From NCBI GenBank assembly GCA_009869945.1, contig WIXG01000216.1, positions 1 to 64,000 of the forward strand: DNA of 64,000 bases, given 5' to 3'. A program made the translations under genes and the position numbers. The notes under the pieces are model-generated. The model had not been told where the DNA came from and searched no databases. It saw only the letters and a program-made list of their open reading frames with translations. Positions within the stretch are counted from its first letter, which is position 1, and every line of letters starts with the position of its first letter. The DNA comes from Mesaphorura yosii. Taxonomy: Eukaryota > Arthropoda > Collembola > Poduromorpha > Tullbergiidae. This document shows positions 12,701 to 24,067 of this stretch, piece by piece.

Positions 12701-15700
12701 CATTAATAATTTGTGCTTAGTATGTGTCTGTCGAGTCGTCCGAGGTTAGCATTGACGTTCGCTTTGTTCTTGAAATCCTTCGGGGTCATCACCGCTATTC
12801 GCACTGCACTGCACGATTTTTCCTATCCGATCTTTGATCCACTCTATTATTATCTCGCCGCGGCCGCCCTTCACGTGTACTTTGAGGTTGTCTTTAAGAT
12901 TTGTTTTTATAAGATTATCAAGAAAGAAACAAGGGCGTAAGTTAAATTGCCAAGTTATAATAATAAACATGAGTATCTCATTACTGCAAAGGAGGAACAC
13001 TTACGACTACTTTAATCCTACCATTCCATGCCATTACTGTGCCTGACTTTTTCTTCTACTTTTCCATCCTTCTTTCATCCTCCTGGTGTAAAATAGTGAG
13101 GACAGAAATTCTCTCGCAGTAAGTCACAGCAGAGAGGAGACATTCGCTGAGTTCATCAAAACCATTGCCTCGTATCCATATTTGCAATATACACAAGAGT
13201 TCCCTTAATTAAATTTACCAGCATGCAGGATGTCAGGTTGCGTCGAATTTATGCAAAATTGATTTGACTTGACATTCTTGTGTCAACTGAAAAGCCACGC
13301 TTTGAATTCCTCAATTTTCCTGTTCACATGAACAAAAACGTAGCTGTCCTGCACCGTTTTGTGGTTCTGACTATCAACATACCGTTTTGACTGTCGCTTC
13401 TTAGTTCGTAGTCCTTTGTTTACTTTCGCATCAATTATGAATGACTACGCGAATTCAAGTCACTTGCAGAATTGGAAGAGTGAGGACTCCGATTCGGCTA
13501 TCACGCACAGGCGTAGGCTGCGCTAAGAGCGACCGTGACTGAGAGGCGTGAATTTCGAGCTGTCAACCGGAAATGTGTAAATATTTAGGTCACTTTTATA
13601 GGCTGTCATTCTTAATCATGAATTATATTAGTACTTCCCCGCAGTATTCTCCAAAGAAAACTTGTCCAAAGCAGACGGACAAGCAGATTTGATGCGGGAT
13701 GATCGCACTATTTAGAATCCATTTATTCGTTTACCACATAGCCATCTATTGCAAGTGCTGGTGGAACAAGCATGGCAGCACAACGCACAAAGTTTGTGAA
13801 GTCGTTTAGCTGAAGACTTGTACGAACAATGTGGAAGGCCTGCTGTGAAAGTAATTCCAAACTAAGTGTGCATTTCACCATTTCTTTATATTTTGCCCCG
13901 AGAGCCTCTGCCTCTTACAGTAATTTATAGACGTAAGCCTTAAGCATGGTCCTATTATTCATTGGCATAAAGTCCGCACGTTGTCTTTGTGCTCAGAAAA
14001 ATTAGTGACTTGATACAATGGGGAATACAATGAAGGAATGAAGCAGCAGCAACGTACTTGAATTCTTAGAATAATATTAGCACAGCACAGCAGGGCCAGG
14101 CAAAGTGGGGTCATGTGAGTTATGTTGAGCTCTGCAGCTTGAACGCATTCCAGACCTCAGAGTTTATGACTGTGAACTCGGATTAATATAAGGAATGAAG
14201 CCAAGAAGCTAAAGCGGAGTGCATTCTTCCATTAAAATGATTTTCACTTGTTTTTACTTTCTCTAAGCATGCTTTTCTTTCTCTTCTTGGCTCGCTCTTT
14301 TCAATGCTCGCAGTTCCTAATGGCTCATTTCCAGTTCGAAGCAGCAAGCAGCACCGGTCTGGCTATGCCTTAACCGTTAAATGGTTTGTTCAGTAGAGAA
14401 TTTTCCCATTCGCTGCTCGTTGGAGCAAAAAACCACAAGGGATATTCATCACGCGCGTAAATGTTAGATGTAAATGCGGCACAGATATTTTTCCTTATTC
14501 GTTTTGCCCGTTTTGCGATTCTCAAACCGAATGTGAAATGCGCATTGGCCTTATTCTCAGGAATTCTGATGGACAGATCGCACATAGATCGCAATAGTTC
14601 TTCCAATTCTTGGCCCAGACTAGAGGTGATAATTCTAGTGACAAGAACTACATTTTTACAAGCCTCTGCAATGCATGAGTCCCCTGATAATTGGGAAATG
14701 TACTGTGCTGCGAGAGATAAGACACTTTCTTGTTCCCGAAAAGTTTTTACATTTTCAAACACTCTCCTTATGAAATGAAAAGAAACCTTCTAATTCCGAA
14801 TCACGAATGTAATTTGGTTTCGCGACTTGACTCAAAGAGTATCCAACATCCAACTTCAGACAACTTGAATTGACTGCTCTCACATTCTGATTCTAGCGCG
14901 CGTTTGATAAATAGCCAAAAGGGCCACATGCCAAATCTGGATTCATCCTTTTCATCTCATTCTCACTTCATATTTACGACATCATGAATATGAGACTTGG
15001 AGAAGTGCAGAAGCGCAGCGGTGCAGTGGAGCTTTAATAATTCTTCCTAACCTGTGCGACTAACGCGGAAATTAACACTTGTGCTTCATGTTAATAGAAG
15101 TTGAAACTTTGCTTGACATTACCAGATAAGAGAAACAAGATTTTATCATACGTCTGTTACAGGCCACGATGCAACGGCGAGCGAGTAGAAGCCATGGAGC
15201 CTCTCTTTCTTCGCGCTGACTCAGCTGTAGACAATGGAACTATGGGAATGACCCCGCAACCGTCGCCGTCACCGAACCCTTCCAGGAACTTTGTCGCCGG
15301 TATTCGGTACCGAACCCTCGGGAAGAGCGGCCTTCGCGTGTCCAACCTCGGACTCGCGACATGGATGCTCTCCACAGAATCTCCAGAAACGCTTGAGAAT
15401 ATCGTGACACTTGCCTACGACAGCGGCATCAACCTTTTTGACCTGTCGGAAGCGTACTCCGGACCCAGCGCTGAGATTGAATTGGGAAAGATTCTCAAGA
15501 AGCGGAACTGGAAACGGAGTTCGTATGTCATCACTACGAAAATTTATTGGACCACCAAGTAAGTGACGTTGATTTGTTAATTGTTGGTCATACTATTAAT
15601 CACGTGCGCAGTGAATCCGCAAAACATGATGCGACAGGCAGCGCGGGCCGACCGACCCAGAGTCTCAAGCCCAAGGCTGTCATACACCGTTCTTCCGTGG

Positions 15701-18147
15701 CTTATTTTCGTCCGCTCATTACGCGCCGCTTTCATCGACTCAACCTTCTCAACATTTATTTTTGATCAAGTCAACGTGAGCGTAAAGCGTAAACCAAAGT
15801 CTAGCCAAAAATGAAACCAAAGCCACTTCTGCTGAGAAATAAAGTTGCAACATACATAGCACGACGCATTCGTACTGATATCGAATGTGTACATTGGCAT
15901 CGACTACGACTAACGACAGTGCATTCGTATGTAAAAATGTAAATAATAGTAAAACATAGTAGGCAGGCATAATTAGAATTAGGCTGAAGCAATGGCGGCA
16001 GCAACAAGCCAGGAGCACAGTGCCAGTTTGAGATGTTGCGAGACAACTTTTCCAAGTTTGCTTCCTGCAAAGTAAATATATATGATTATATACTACGGAT
16101 GGAGGACGAAGATGAATCGGTCTGAAATTCTATAAATAAACTTTATTTCCGAGCTGAACTTCTGATTTTCTATTTACGCTGTCTAACACTGTATACCACA
16201 CGTGCTTGTTGTATTTACGATCACGGCTACGAAGCTGATTATTATTTATGAAATTAATATTTCCGTAAACAACCCGCCAGGAGATACGAGGCTTGAAGCG
16301 AGATTTTACCGATATTCTGATATTGGGGGGTTAAACACACGAAAAACAAAATCTAGATAAACATCACCACCTCAACTTTTTAACGAAGAACCCGAGTATA
16401 ATTCATAGCCCAATAATGTGCCACATTTTTGTATATCTAACGGCGTACTCTTGTGTTACATGCAAGGAGGTTAAAATTTGACCAAAACTAAATTGACTGA
16501 CTAATTCCACATTTCCAGATGCGAAGAACGTGGTCTTTCGCGGAAGTACATTGTTGACTGTGTAAAAGCGTCGCTGGAGAGATTACAGCTTGACTTTATA
16601 GACGTGGTGATCATACATCGCGTGGACACAATGTGCCCGATGGAAGGTGAGCCACTTGAATTCGAACAACCTCTGTGACTAGCCCTCTCTAATCTAATGC
16701 TTCGGATCGTTTTGGAGTTTCGTAATTAACGCGTTCCAAGCCAAATCTGCCTGACTCCCGCATAATGATCGTTTCCACTTTCCCTCTTCGTGATTAATGA
16801 CTGTAATTAATTTTCTCTGGGTGCTTCAAAGTGAAGATACCAGAGAGAGTGCGATTGAGTGAGGCGAATGCGGTCTACCACTTCACAATAATTATTGAAT
16901 TCCCTATGTTGTATGTTTTCAGAAATTGTTCGAACAATGAATCACGTAATCAACCATGGCTGGGCAATGTATTGGGGAACGAGTAAATGGACTCCAGTGG
17001 AAATCATGGAAGCCTATTCAAATTGTCGGCAGTTCAACTGCATCACACCGATTGTGGAGCAAGCAGAGTACCACTTCTTCTGCAGAGACAAAGCGGAGCT
17101 GTACATGACCGAACTCTTTAATAAAATCGGTACGCAGTGTTTTTCTTATGTGGAATTATCTCTTCCCCCTGGAATTCACCAGTAAAGCGTTGAAATTTTA
17201 TTTAGGCGTTGGATTGATGACGTGGTCACCACTCACAATGAGCTTCAACAAAGTATTTGGTAAACACGCGGACGAAGCCTTTGCCTTCTCTTTCCGTTCA
17301 TCGTTTAAGGTAAGTGCGTTTTCGCATGAATAAATGTATCGAATTTATTATTTATCTTTTAATCTGCACATTTAATATGCTCTCGAGCTCGGAAAGCTGA
17401 TTTATGATTCTTTCCATGCCATGCCTCGCCATAATTTTTTAATCAGACAGGCCTTTGCAGAATTTCTGACTTTATTTTCAGAAAAAATACTCGTCTTCAT
17501 ACAGTTGGGGCGATGAAGACACCAGCACGACAGGAAAAGAGGTGAGTCTGGTGCGGCGCGTCACATAGCCCAGGATTTGGGCTGTAGGCAGTCAAGGTAG
17601 AGATAAATTCTATTCAAGCCAAAAAATTTCTTAAACACGAGAAGTCACTTAAACGTTTATTGGTTCCATTCCTGTACAAGTCCTTCCGTCATCTTGATTA
17701 ATATTGCATCGCGTTGTCTTGCAGAGTTGGGTTAGAGAACGTTCAATCTCCGCAGAAGAAGGAACAACTCATAAACAACTTCACCAACAAAGAGCGACGA
17801 AAGAACTTTCTCATTTGGCAGAGAAATACGGGTTTTTACTGTCACAACTCTCAATTGCTTGGTGCTTGAAGCTAAATGATGTTCAGAGTATGCTTGTTGG
17901 TCCCACCTCGACGCACGAATTGCTGCTTTATCTCCAAGCTCTTCAGGTACCTACTAACTGAACCTTAAACTGATGAAGATTTAATTTGGTCTGTCATAAC
18001 CTCATAACCGTAACCGCATCTCTTACAATATTCCAGTTGGTACCTAAACTTACATCTGGCATAGTGAGTGACTTGGAGAAGATACTAGACAACAAGCCGG
18101 CTCGTCCTCCGATGATTTCCACTTTGGCCTTGACGACTCAGAGATGA
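9711..18147 (+). CDS. Hk: Hyperkinetic: voltage-gated K+ channel beta subunit
   Basis: Cytoplasmic Kv-beta subunit of the aldo-keto reductase fold, about 485 residues, expected to bind Shaker-type channel tetramers and tune inactivation according to NADP(H) state. Exons: 9711-9940, 15163-15558, 16519-16646, 16923-17129, 17206-17309, 17482-17541, 17725-17946, 18037-18147; all phases match. The core starts at [12 protein letters not shown] (about residue 126). The AKR tetrad is visible as Asp170, Tyr175, Lys203 and His242 (in VVIIHRVD). [17 protein letters not shown] and [10 protein letters not shown] are standard Kv-beta blocks. A Ser-rich insert after SFRSSFK, and the ending [10 protein letters not shown], match the Drosophila Hk style from memory rather than vertebrate Kv-beta. 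The first exon (76 residues, acidic, Ser/Thr-rich) joins in phase but through a weak CAG|GTTTGT donor, so that N-terminus is less certain than the rest (about 0.6). An inner ATG at 15194 would give a shorter form. Confidence 0.9.
9941..15162 (+). other. First intron of Hk (5.2 kb)
   Basis: Runs from the proposed donor after the 9711 exon to the acceptor TGTTACAG before 15163. No internal exon with recognisable domains was found. Kv-beta genes often use alternative first exons, so another start exon may lie here. Opposed open frames at 14370-14778 on both strands cancel each other as evidence. Confidence 0.5.
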
Positions 18148-18749
18148 CAATCACTTCCCGCTCCTGACGGCACAGGTTCAAGCCAGCAACGATCCACGAG
18201 CCCAGGTACTAATCCGAGCCGAGCTCCATTAATCTTTCATGTGGGCATTGTGCTAATTTTTTCATTTTGCCTGTTTCCGTCTTACCGATGGAGGAGCGGG
18301 TCAGCAACCAAACACTTCCGGTTTATCCACAGAACCCGAACCTAGCTCCACGGCACAACTTGCCCAGCGTACGGCATCGCAATCTACATTCAGCTTAGAG
18401 AAAGCTCACCAGCATCACGAACGCCGGGTGACCTCATGGAATAATCGAGTTCCTGTCTGTAGAACTCAATAATTAACTCATTTTACAAGAAACTGTCGTT
18501 GGCTTCCTCCGATTCAATTCTGATTCAATTCGCTTTAATGCTTTATCGCATATCGAATCGTTAACGCAGCTAGCATCTCTTCTGAAGTTGTATCGACACT
18601 TGTGCCGAGGCGGAGACCACTTATCGTAATATCTATCAGACAGTAAAACCATTTGTGCTCTGTGTTACAGTCTTGCTAATCTTGGACGATGTAATTATAT
18701 CAGTTTACAGGGAATGGGTGCTTTTTGAAATTGTTATATGTGAAGGTCA

Positions 18750-18755
18750 AATAAA
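18750..18755 (+). terminator. AATAAA polyadenylation signal of Hk
   Basis: First AATAAA after the Hk stop codon, about 600 bases downstream and before the transporter gene. It would give Hk a 3' untranslated region of roughly 0.6 kb. Confidence 0.45.
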
Positions 18756-19187
18756 TACGAGGTTAATACGCATGTGTGAATGGCTTCGCCTTCAATTGCT
18801 GCTAAATTGTCACATGCCAGCATTTAATTAGGCTGAACTCATGATCAGTTGATCAGCGAGACAGTTGGAAGATTTTCGACAACTAAATGCTACGCTTCTG
18901 AAGACACACACGTACGTACACTGTGGAGCAGACACGGGAGATTCTCAATTTTCTCATGCTATGTGCATGGCCTGAATGGGAAAGCAACAGGTGACACAGC
19001 GCCAAACGCTTTATTACGAATATTCTATCTTTGTAGTGTCATACATGATTAGATTTGCCAGAATTGCTTGGAATTATAAAACTCTGAAATGTAATCTTAA
19101 GAATTCAACATTAAGTGGGGTTTAAATGAATTTACCATATTTCGGAAAGAATCGCAGGTGCGGCACGGTCTGATCCAGTCAGTCTGG

Positions 19188-19271
19188 GTAAGGTGATTTA
19201 CGCCTACAATTTACTGTCTGTACACTGCACAATTTGACACCTAACCTTAATTGCGCCTATAATTTTTACAG
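19188..19271 (+). other. Probable 5' UTR intron of the SLC46 gene
   Basis: A GTAAGG donor at 19188 and the acceptor AATTTTTACAG ending at 19271 bracket an 84-base intron that stops five bases before the start codon at 19277. This implies a non-coding first exon ending near 19187. The region 18756-19187 otherwise shows no supported gene. Confidence 0.5.
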
Positions 19272-19276
19272 AAGGC

Positions 19277-21316
19277 ATGTCCACGCCGTTGGCTCGAACC
19301 TACAGTGATGAGGATGACAGCGTTTCGGAAGGGGCGTCGCAAGAAATTGAGCATGGAGAGCCTAGACCAAATCAGATTCAAGATAATGATCTGAATCCAG
19401 CGACCACGGCGAATGGCCAGTCAACGAACGCTGTTTCGTCACTTGGGCATATAAGGAAATTCATTAACGCAGCTTCAATTGAAGTCCTACTGTTCCTGTT
19501 CAGATTCGCAATGAGCATTACTGATGTGACAATTCAAACGTTTTATACGGAGACTGTCTGTAATGATATTTTTCGGGTCGATTTGGATGTTAATTGTTCA
19601 AACTTGAATGATACTAGTAAGTCAAACAAAAATGGAGAATTTAACTGGCGTAAGGGACTCTTTTATTCTTTTACTGACACTTTTATTTTACAGAAAATGG
19701 CGAACTTGTAACAGCCACAACCAAATTCTTTATGTACAGGGAAATTATTGAAGCTGGTATTCCGATATTTTTCATTCTGATAATGGGTCAATATGTGGAT
19801 AAACATGGCTCGAAGTTTCCGTTGGTCTACACAAGCACATGCTCCGCGATTACTGCCATTATCTACTTCATTTTGGCATTCATTCCGGATCTGAATCCAT
19901 CAGGACTTCTCGTTGCATCAATTCCTATTGCAATGGGCGGTACTTTCGTTGTCTTCCTCTTCTCATCCATGAAGCACATTGCTAGTAACACAAGCACTGA
20001 GTCCCGAAGCTTAAGAATTGCTATCGCCGAAATCATCTGGCAAATTGGGTCGCCGGTTGGACTGCTAGTGGCCTTACCGGTAAGCTGGACGTGTATGAAC
20101 ATCAAAGTAGCCACAATCCTGTTATCTACTGATTCTGAGTTTCTGGACTTTAGATTCTTAAACACTTCGGGTACAAACCTGTGTTTATACTAGCAGCTGT
20201 TTTATACTTCTTCTGTGTGATTTACGCCATTATATTTGTAACAAATGACCGGCCACACAATGAGCTGATCCCATTGGATTTGGTGGAATCCGATTCGTTC
20301 AAATGTCGGCCATTGTTCAATCTGAGTAATCTTACAGAAACATTCCGAAGTTGTTTCCGGAAAAGACACGGCTTACGTAGAATGTAAGTGTGATTCGTTA
20401 GTAGGCGTTTATATTTTAACTCATATTTGTCATATTTAATGCCCTTTACTACTTTTACGATCATGAAGATGGCTGATGGCTCTATTCGCGATTCTTTTCT
20501 TCCGGTTCTTGGTATATATCGGCGATTATGACATTGCTTACCTGTACACCCAACAGAAATTTAAATGGGCAGGTCAAGAATATTCGTATTATCAAACTAC
20601 GGTTGGACTATTCGCAATTGTCGGTCAGTTATCCTTACTAACTGCAACTAATTTTGAGTTGGAAATTGCACCCTAAATTATTGTGACTATTTAATTTAGG
20701 CTCAATATTGCTGTCAGCTTCTTTCAAATTCTTGCCCTGGTCTGATCCTTTCGTTGGTCTAATCAGCTCAGTTAGCTATCTTTGCGGAATGATCGTTGTC
20801 GCGGCTGCTACACGTGGATATATGATGTATATCGGTAGGAACAGAAAGTAGAAAGTGGATAGCTTTGATTTGACGATTCTATTGGTTGTAAAGGTCCTTA
20901 ATGGAATGAGTTATAATTTTTATTCTTAGGTGCTGCATTTCAAATGTTTTCCAGACTCATCACGATTATTGTACGGTCGTTATCGAGCAAAATTGTCGCT
21001 AAACAAGAAATTGGAAAGGTTTACTCTTTTCTGGGATGCATTGAAAGCATCACGCCGCTACTTGCCTCTCTAATTTTTAATGCCGTCTTCCTCGAAACTA
21101 AGGAAATCTTGACTGGTGCAGTTTACATTTTGTGCTCATTACTGGTGTCAGCCGTCACATTCCTATACTTGTAAGTGGTTTAGACATCGTGCTCCTGCAC
21201 TTTGTCTGGAGCAGAGCTAATGAAGTTCTTTCCTCGCCAGGTGCCTGTACATTTCTATGAAGGGCCAACAGCTGCATCAGGAAGTTGAAGGACATCCTGC
21301 TGGAGTGGAAACATAA
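19277..21316 (+). CDS. SLC46-family major-facilitator transporter
   Basis: Predicted 12-helix solute carrier of 520 residues, the family of the proton-coupled folate transporter (SLC46A1) and its relatives. Exons: 19277-19616, 19694-20079, 20154-20383, 20469-20623, 20700-20834, 20930-21170, 21241-21316, all in phase. An acidic cytoplasmic tail of about 60 residues precedes helix 1 (AASIEVLLFLFRFAMS). The first outer loop carries cysteines and N-glycosylation sequons (NCS, NDT), as is usual for SLC46. Helix 2 leads into the MFS motif A, GQYVDKHGSK (residues 145-154). The second half begins with RFLVYIGDYDIAYLYTQQKF, followed by EYSYYQT, a typical SLC46 helix 7-8 region. The end is a short cytoplasmic tail. 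The substrate cannot be told: insect paralogues are numerous and the family includes folate, hydrophobic-compound and immune-ligand carriers. Likely at the plasma or lysosomal membrane. Confidence 0.88.
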
Positions 21317-21506
21317 GGTGCTCGTTGCTCATGAACACGAGAAGTTCAAGGCTGTGTGAATTCCCATTAATACTCGGCTTCAACTGGTTTGAATCAAGAA
21401 CGCATACAGGAGATATATTTTCAGACAAACGTGACAAAGTATATTTATATCTTCATATAGTGAAGGTACTTTTATTAATGTGATAGATCAAATGTCGTCT
21501 ACTGAA

Positions 21507-21512
21507 AATAAA
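21507..21512 (+). terminator. AATAAA polyadenylation signal of the SLC46 gene
   Basis: AATAAA 190 bases after the stop codon at 21316. The convergent minus-strand gene ends its coding at 21894, so the two 3' ends lie close together. Confidence 0.5.
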
Positions 21513-21758
21513 CTTCATTTAAATCATCATGGACAGTAGGGGATAGAAAAGATATATTAATGTACTGTGTCTTACTAAAAGGTCTTGTCATAACGATATA
21601 TCACTTGTGGGAAACTCACTTCCTTTCGTATATTTCAAATTGCTGATGGTCTTTTAATGTAATATGTCTGGATTGACATGTAACCTAGTTCTAAAAAAAA
21701 TGTATACGTTTTCATTAGTCCCTACACCTCGCTACATTGACTTGTAAAGAGCTAATTC

Positions 21759-21764
21759 TTTATT
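21759..21764 (-). terminator. AATAAA polyadenylation signal of the CARD gene
   Basis: TTTATT on the plus strand reads AATAAA on the minus strand, 130 bases past the stop codon at 21894. It lies about 250 bases from the opposing signal of the SLC46 gene, so the transcripts are tail-to-tail and nearly touch. Confidence 0.5.
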
Positions 21765-21893
21765 GCATATAAGATACTGCACGTAATTCTGCTATCTACA
21801 AGAAATGCTTCTCTAAATTAATCAACCCTGAAATTGTGAAATCTGAATTCACTCGAAGTTTTTATGGAAAGTTTGAGATGCATTGCTTTCCTC

Positions 21894-22874
21894 CTAGTCA
21901 TCATCGTCCAACCAATCCTCGTTAACTATCGGCTTAAGAGCTTTAGGAATAATTTCAAAATTACATATTTTGCAGACACCACACCCAGCTGGATTGATGA
22001 AAGTACACTGCGGACACTCCAACGAAGAATTTCCTGGAATATCTTTGAAATCTTTAGTCTTGAAGCACATTTCGCAGACTGAGCCGTACGAGCTATTCAG
22101 ATAGGTGCAGTTCACGCATTCCCATTGCGATTGTGAGCCTTGTTTAGTCTCTTGAAAGTCCATTAGAGGATTCCATTGGATTCTGGAAACAAAAATAAGA
22201 TAAGAGCAAGGTTCAAAATTATTTGGTTGTGTTATAATCTACGTAGTCCGCCCAAAAACTCACTTTTCATATATTGGAAGACCTGCATCTGCATTGGCAT
22301 CTCGAATAATTTTGGCGAAATTCTCGTTTTGTGTTACGTCGAGAGCATCCAACACCTTCGGAAACACACTGGCGTCCTTTTTGACCAAATAAACAAGTGT
22401 GACAAGAGATTTCAGATGCTCGTTTTCATGTCTCATCTGTAAAAATGACACCATACCATTCAAAAATTATGTTCTTCTGTAATACGCAATTGTGCTAATG
22501 CACAGCAATGTCTTAACACTCACAATTGCGTCCTTCTCGTCCAACGTAAGTACTCCTCTTTGAACTAGCTGGATGACTACGTTAGTCGAATTCTTCAACT
22601 CAGAAGCCAGGAAATACAGATTCTTTCGCAAGCTTGCGTCGTCATTGTCCCGGTGAATTGCTCCAACGAAGGCGATTCTGTCCAAACTCGTGTTGTCGTA
22701 CAATGGACGGAGAAACAGGCCGGACAGTGTTACGTGTGCGCTGCAAACTTGCTGCAAGATTCTGAAGGATGAGTCAATTTTCTGGAAAGTGTGTTCAACC
22801 GCTGGAAAACAGCTATCACAAATGTTGTCAGCAGGGTCCACAATCGTTGAATCAGGAACTACGCTGGCAGCCAT
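21894..22874 (-). CDS. CARD + two NZF/RanBP2 zinc fingers protein
   Basis: A 270-residue soluble protein from three exons, read downward: 22874-22524, 22436-22264, 22182-21894, with consistent phases and GTGAGT donors. Residues 79-168 read as a six-helix CARD: LRKNLYFLASELKN, then STNVVIQLVQRGVLTLDEKD (the GVLT-DE turn is typical of CARDs), a fourth helix (HLKSLVTLVYLVKKD), FPKVLDALDVT and FAKIIRDA. Two C4 fingers follow: Cys197/200/211/214 and Cys231/234/245/248. Both carry the Thr-Tyr/Phe pair and a hydrophobic residue before the last Cys (CTY...CEMC, CTF...CKIC), the ubiquitin-contact signature of NZF domains. The tail is acidic (WLDDDD). Residues 1-78 match nothing I know. Inferred role: an adaptor linking ubiquitin chains to a CARD partner in caspase or innate-immune signalling. 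An in-frame ATG at 22916 would add 14 hydrophobic residues; the 22874 ATG fits a cytosolic protein better. Confidence 0.82.
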
Positions 22875-24067
22875 AATGATTATCACAGAAAATCTAAAAT
22901 CAATCAGGCTGATCAAACGAACCTATCAATTTAAGTTATTTAAGGTAAACTCCACTCGTGAGCTCATTCGCAAGTATTTATGTTTTGCGGCTGCAGGAAT
23001 TAGTCACCATCAAAGCAATCACAATTTGAAAGCGGCTATGCCATGCGTGCATTCTCTTTGTTGTCTTCATCGCCCGACTGAGTGATGAAAAGTGAGATTA
23101 CCGCATCGCTGCTGTAAAATGGTAACTCAAAGACTTGTCAATCAATATTGATTCTTTATTCATTTTCACCCATAATCTTACAATTAATTGATAGCGAATA
23201 GTTTTACTTATATCGAGTTAAATAATAATAATAATTTGTGCTACTTTCTACATGACTTAGATTAAGTTGCAGGATGTGAAAATGATCAAAAACAAAGGGT
23301 TGCGAACTAATTTGTGATTCAGCATAACCAAATCTAAACTAATTTAACAACTAGGAAAACGATAGGGGATATAAATGCACGTAAAATCAGTGATAAGAAA
23401 ATGAGAATGAAAGGATTCCATTATTGTAACAGCTTCTGCATGAGATGATAGCATTTGGAAACATGTTGTCCACTGTCCACTAGCCCAATTGCTTTGTCTT
23501 GGTCGATGTTCATGTTGTAGCTAGTTTCTGCGTTGTGAACAGTGAATAATTGAATGATGAGAATAATCACAACGGGAGAAGAGCCGAAAGAAGGAATAAA
23601 ATAGCTGTGTTATTGTAGGAACATGAGAGCACGTTCTTTTGATCGAGAGCTTTCATTCAAGAATATATCACGGACTTGTTCTTGTGCCAGCCACCACCGC
23701 TTTGATCGCACGCACTACAACATATTACAGCAATATTCCAAGAACTAAGACACAGCATGTGTCACGTTCATCTCTTATTAGGTTTCGCATTTCTATTCAT
23801 TCAATGATAACGCGTCCATACTTTGTACACAGAACATAGGAAAGTGAGACTTGCGTGTCTGTTGTCTGTTGTGGGTTCAAGCAGCACGGACTTTGGTAAC
23901 AAAAGACTCTATTGACAGGCTAACAAATAAAATCACGTCATCGTCATCCATTCTTACGTTACACGTACATATAGTTTACAGTTTTACAGCCCAATAATAG
24001 ATTTAAATTGATTCTTCAGAATTTATCTTTCACGACACAACAGAAGAGAAGTCCACACAATCTGAGT
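22875..24067 (-). other. Eva-1 3' UTR and CARD-gene upstream region
   Basis: No coding exon is supported. Reading the minus strand, it should hold the 3' untranslated region of eva-1 and then the promoter and leader of the CARD gene. An ATT/AAT trinucleotide run sits near 23221-23235. Confidence 0.5.
23155..23160 (-). terminator. AATAAA polyadenylation signal, probably eva-1
   Basis: TTTATT on the plus strand is the first canonical minus-strand signal I found after the eva-1 stop at 24068. It implies a 3' untranslated region of about 0.9 kb, ending some 280 bases before the CARD gene start codon. Confidence 0.4.
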
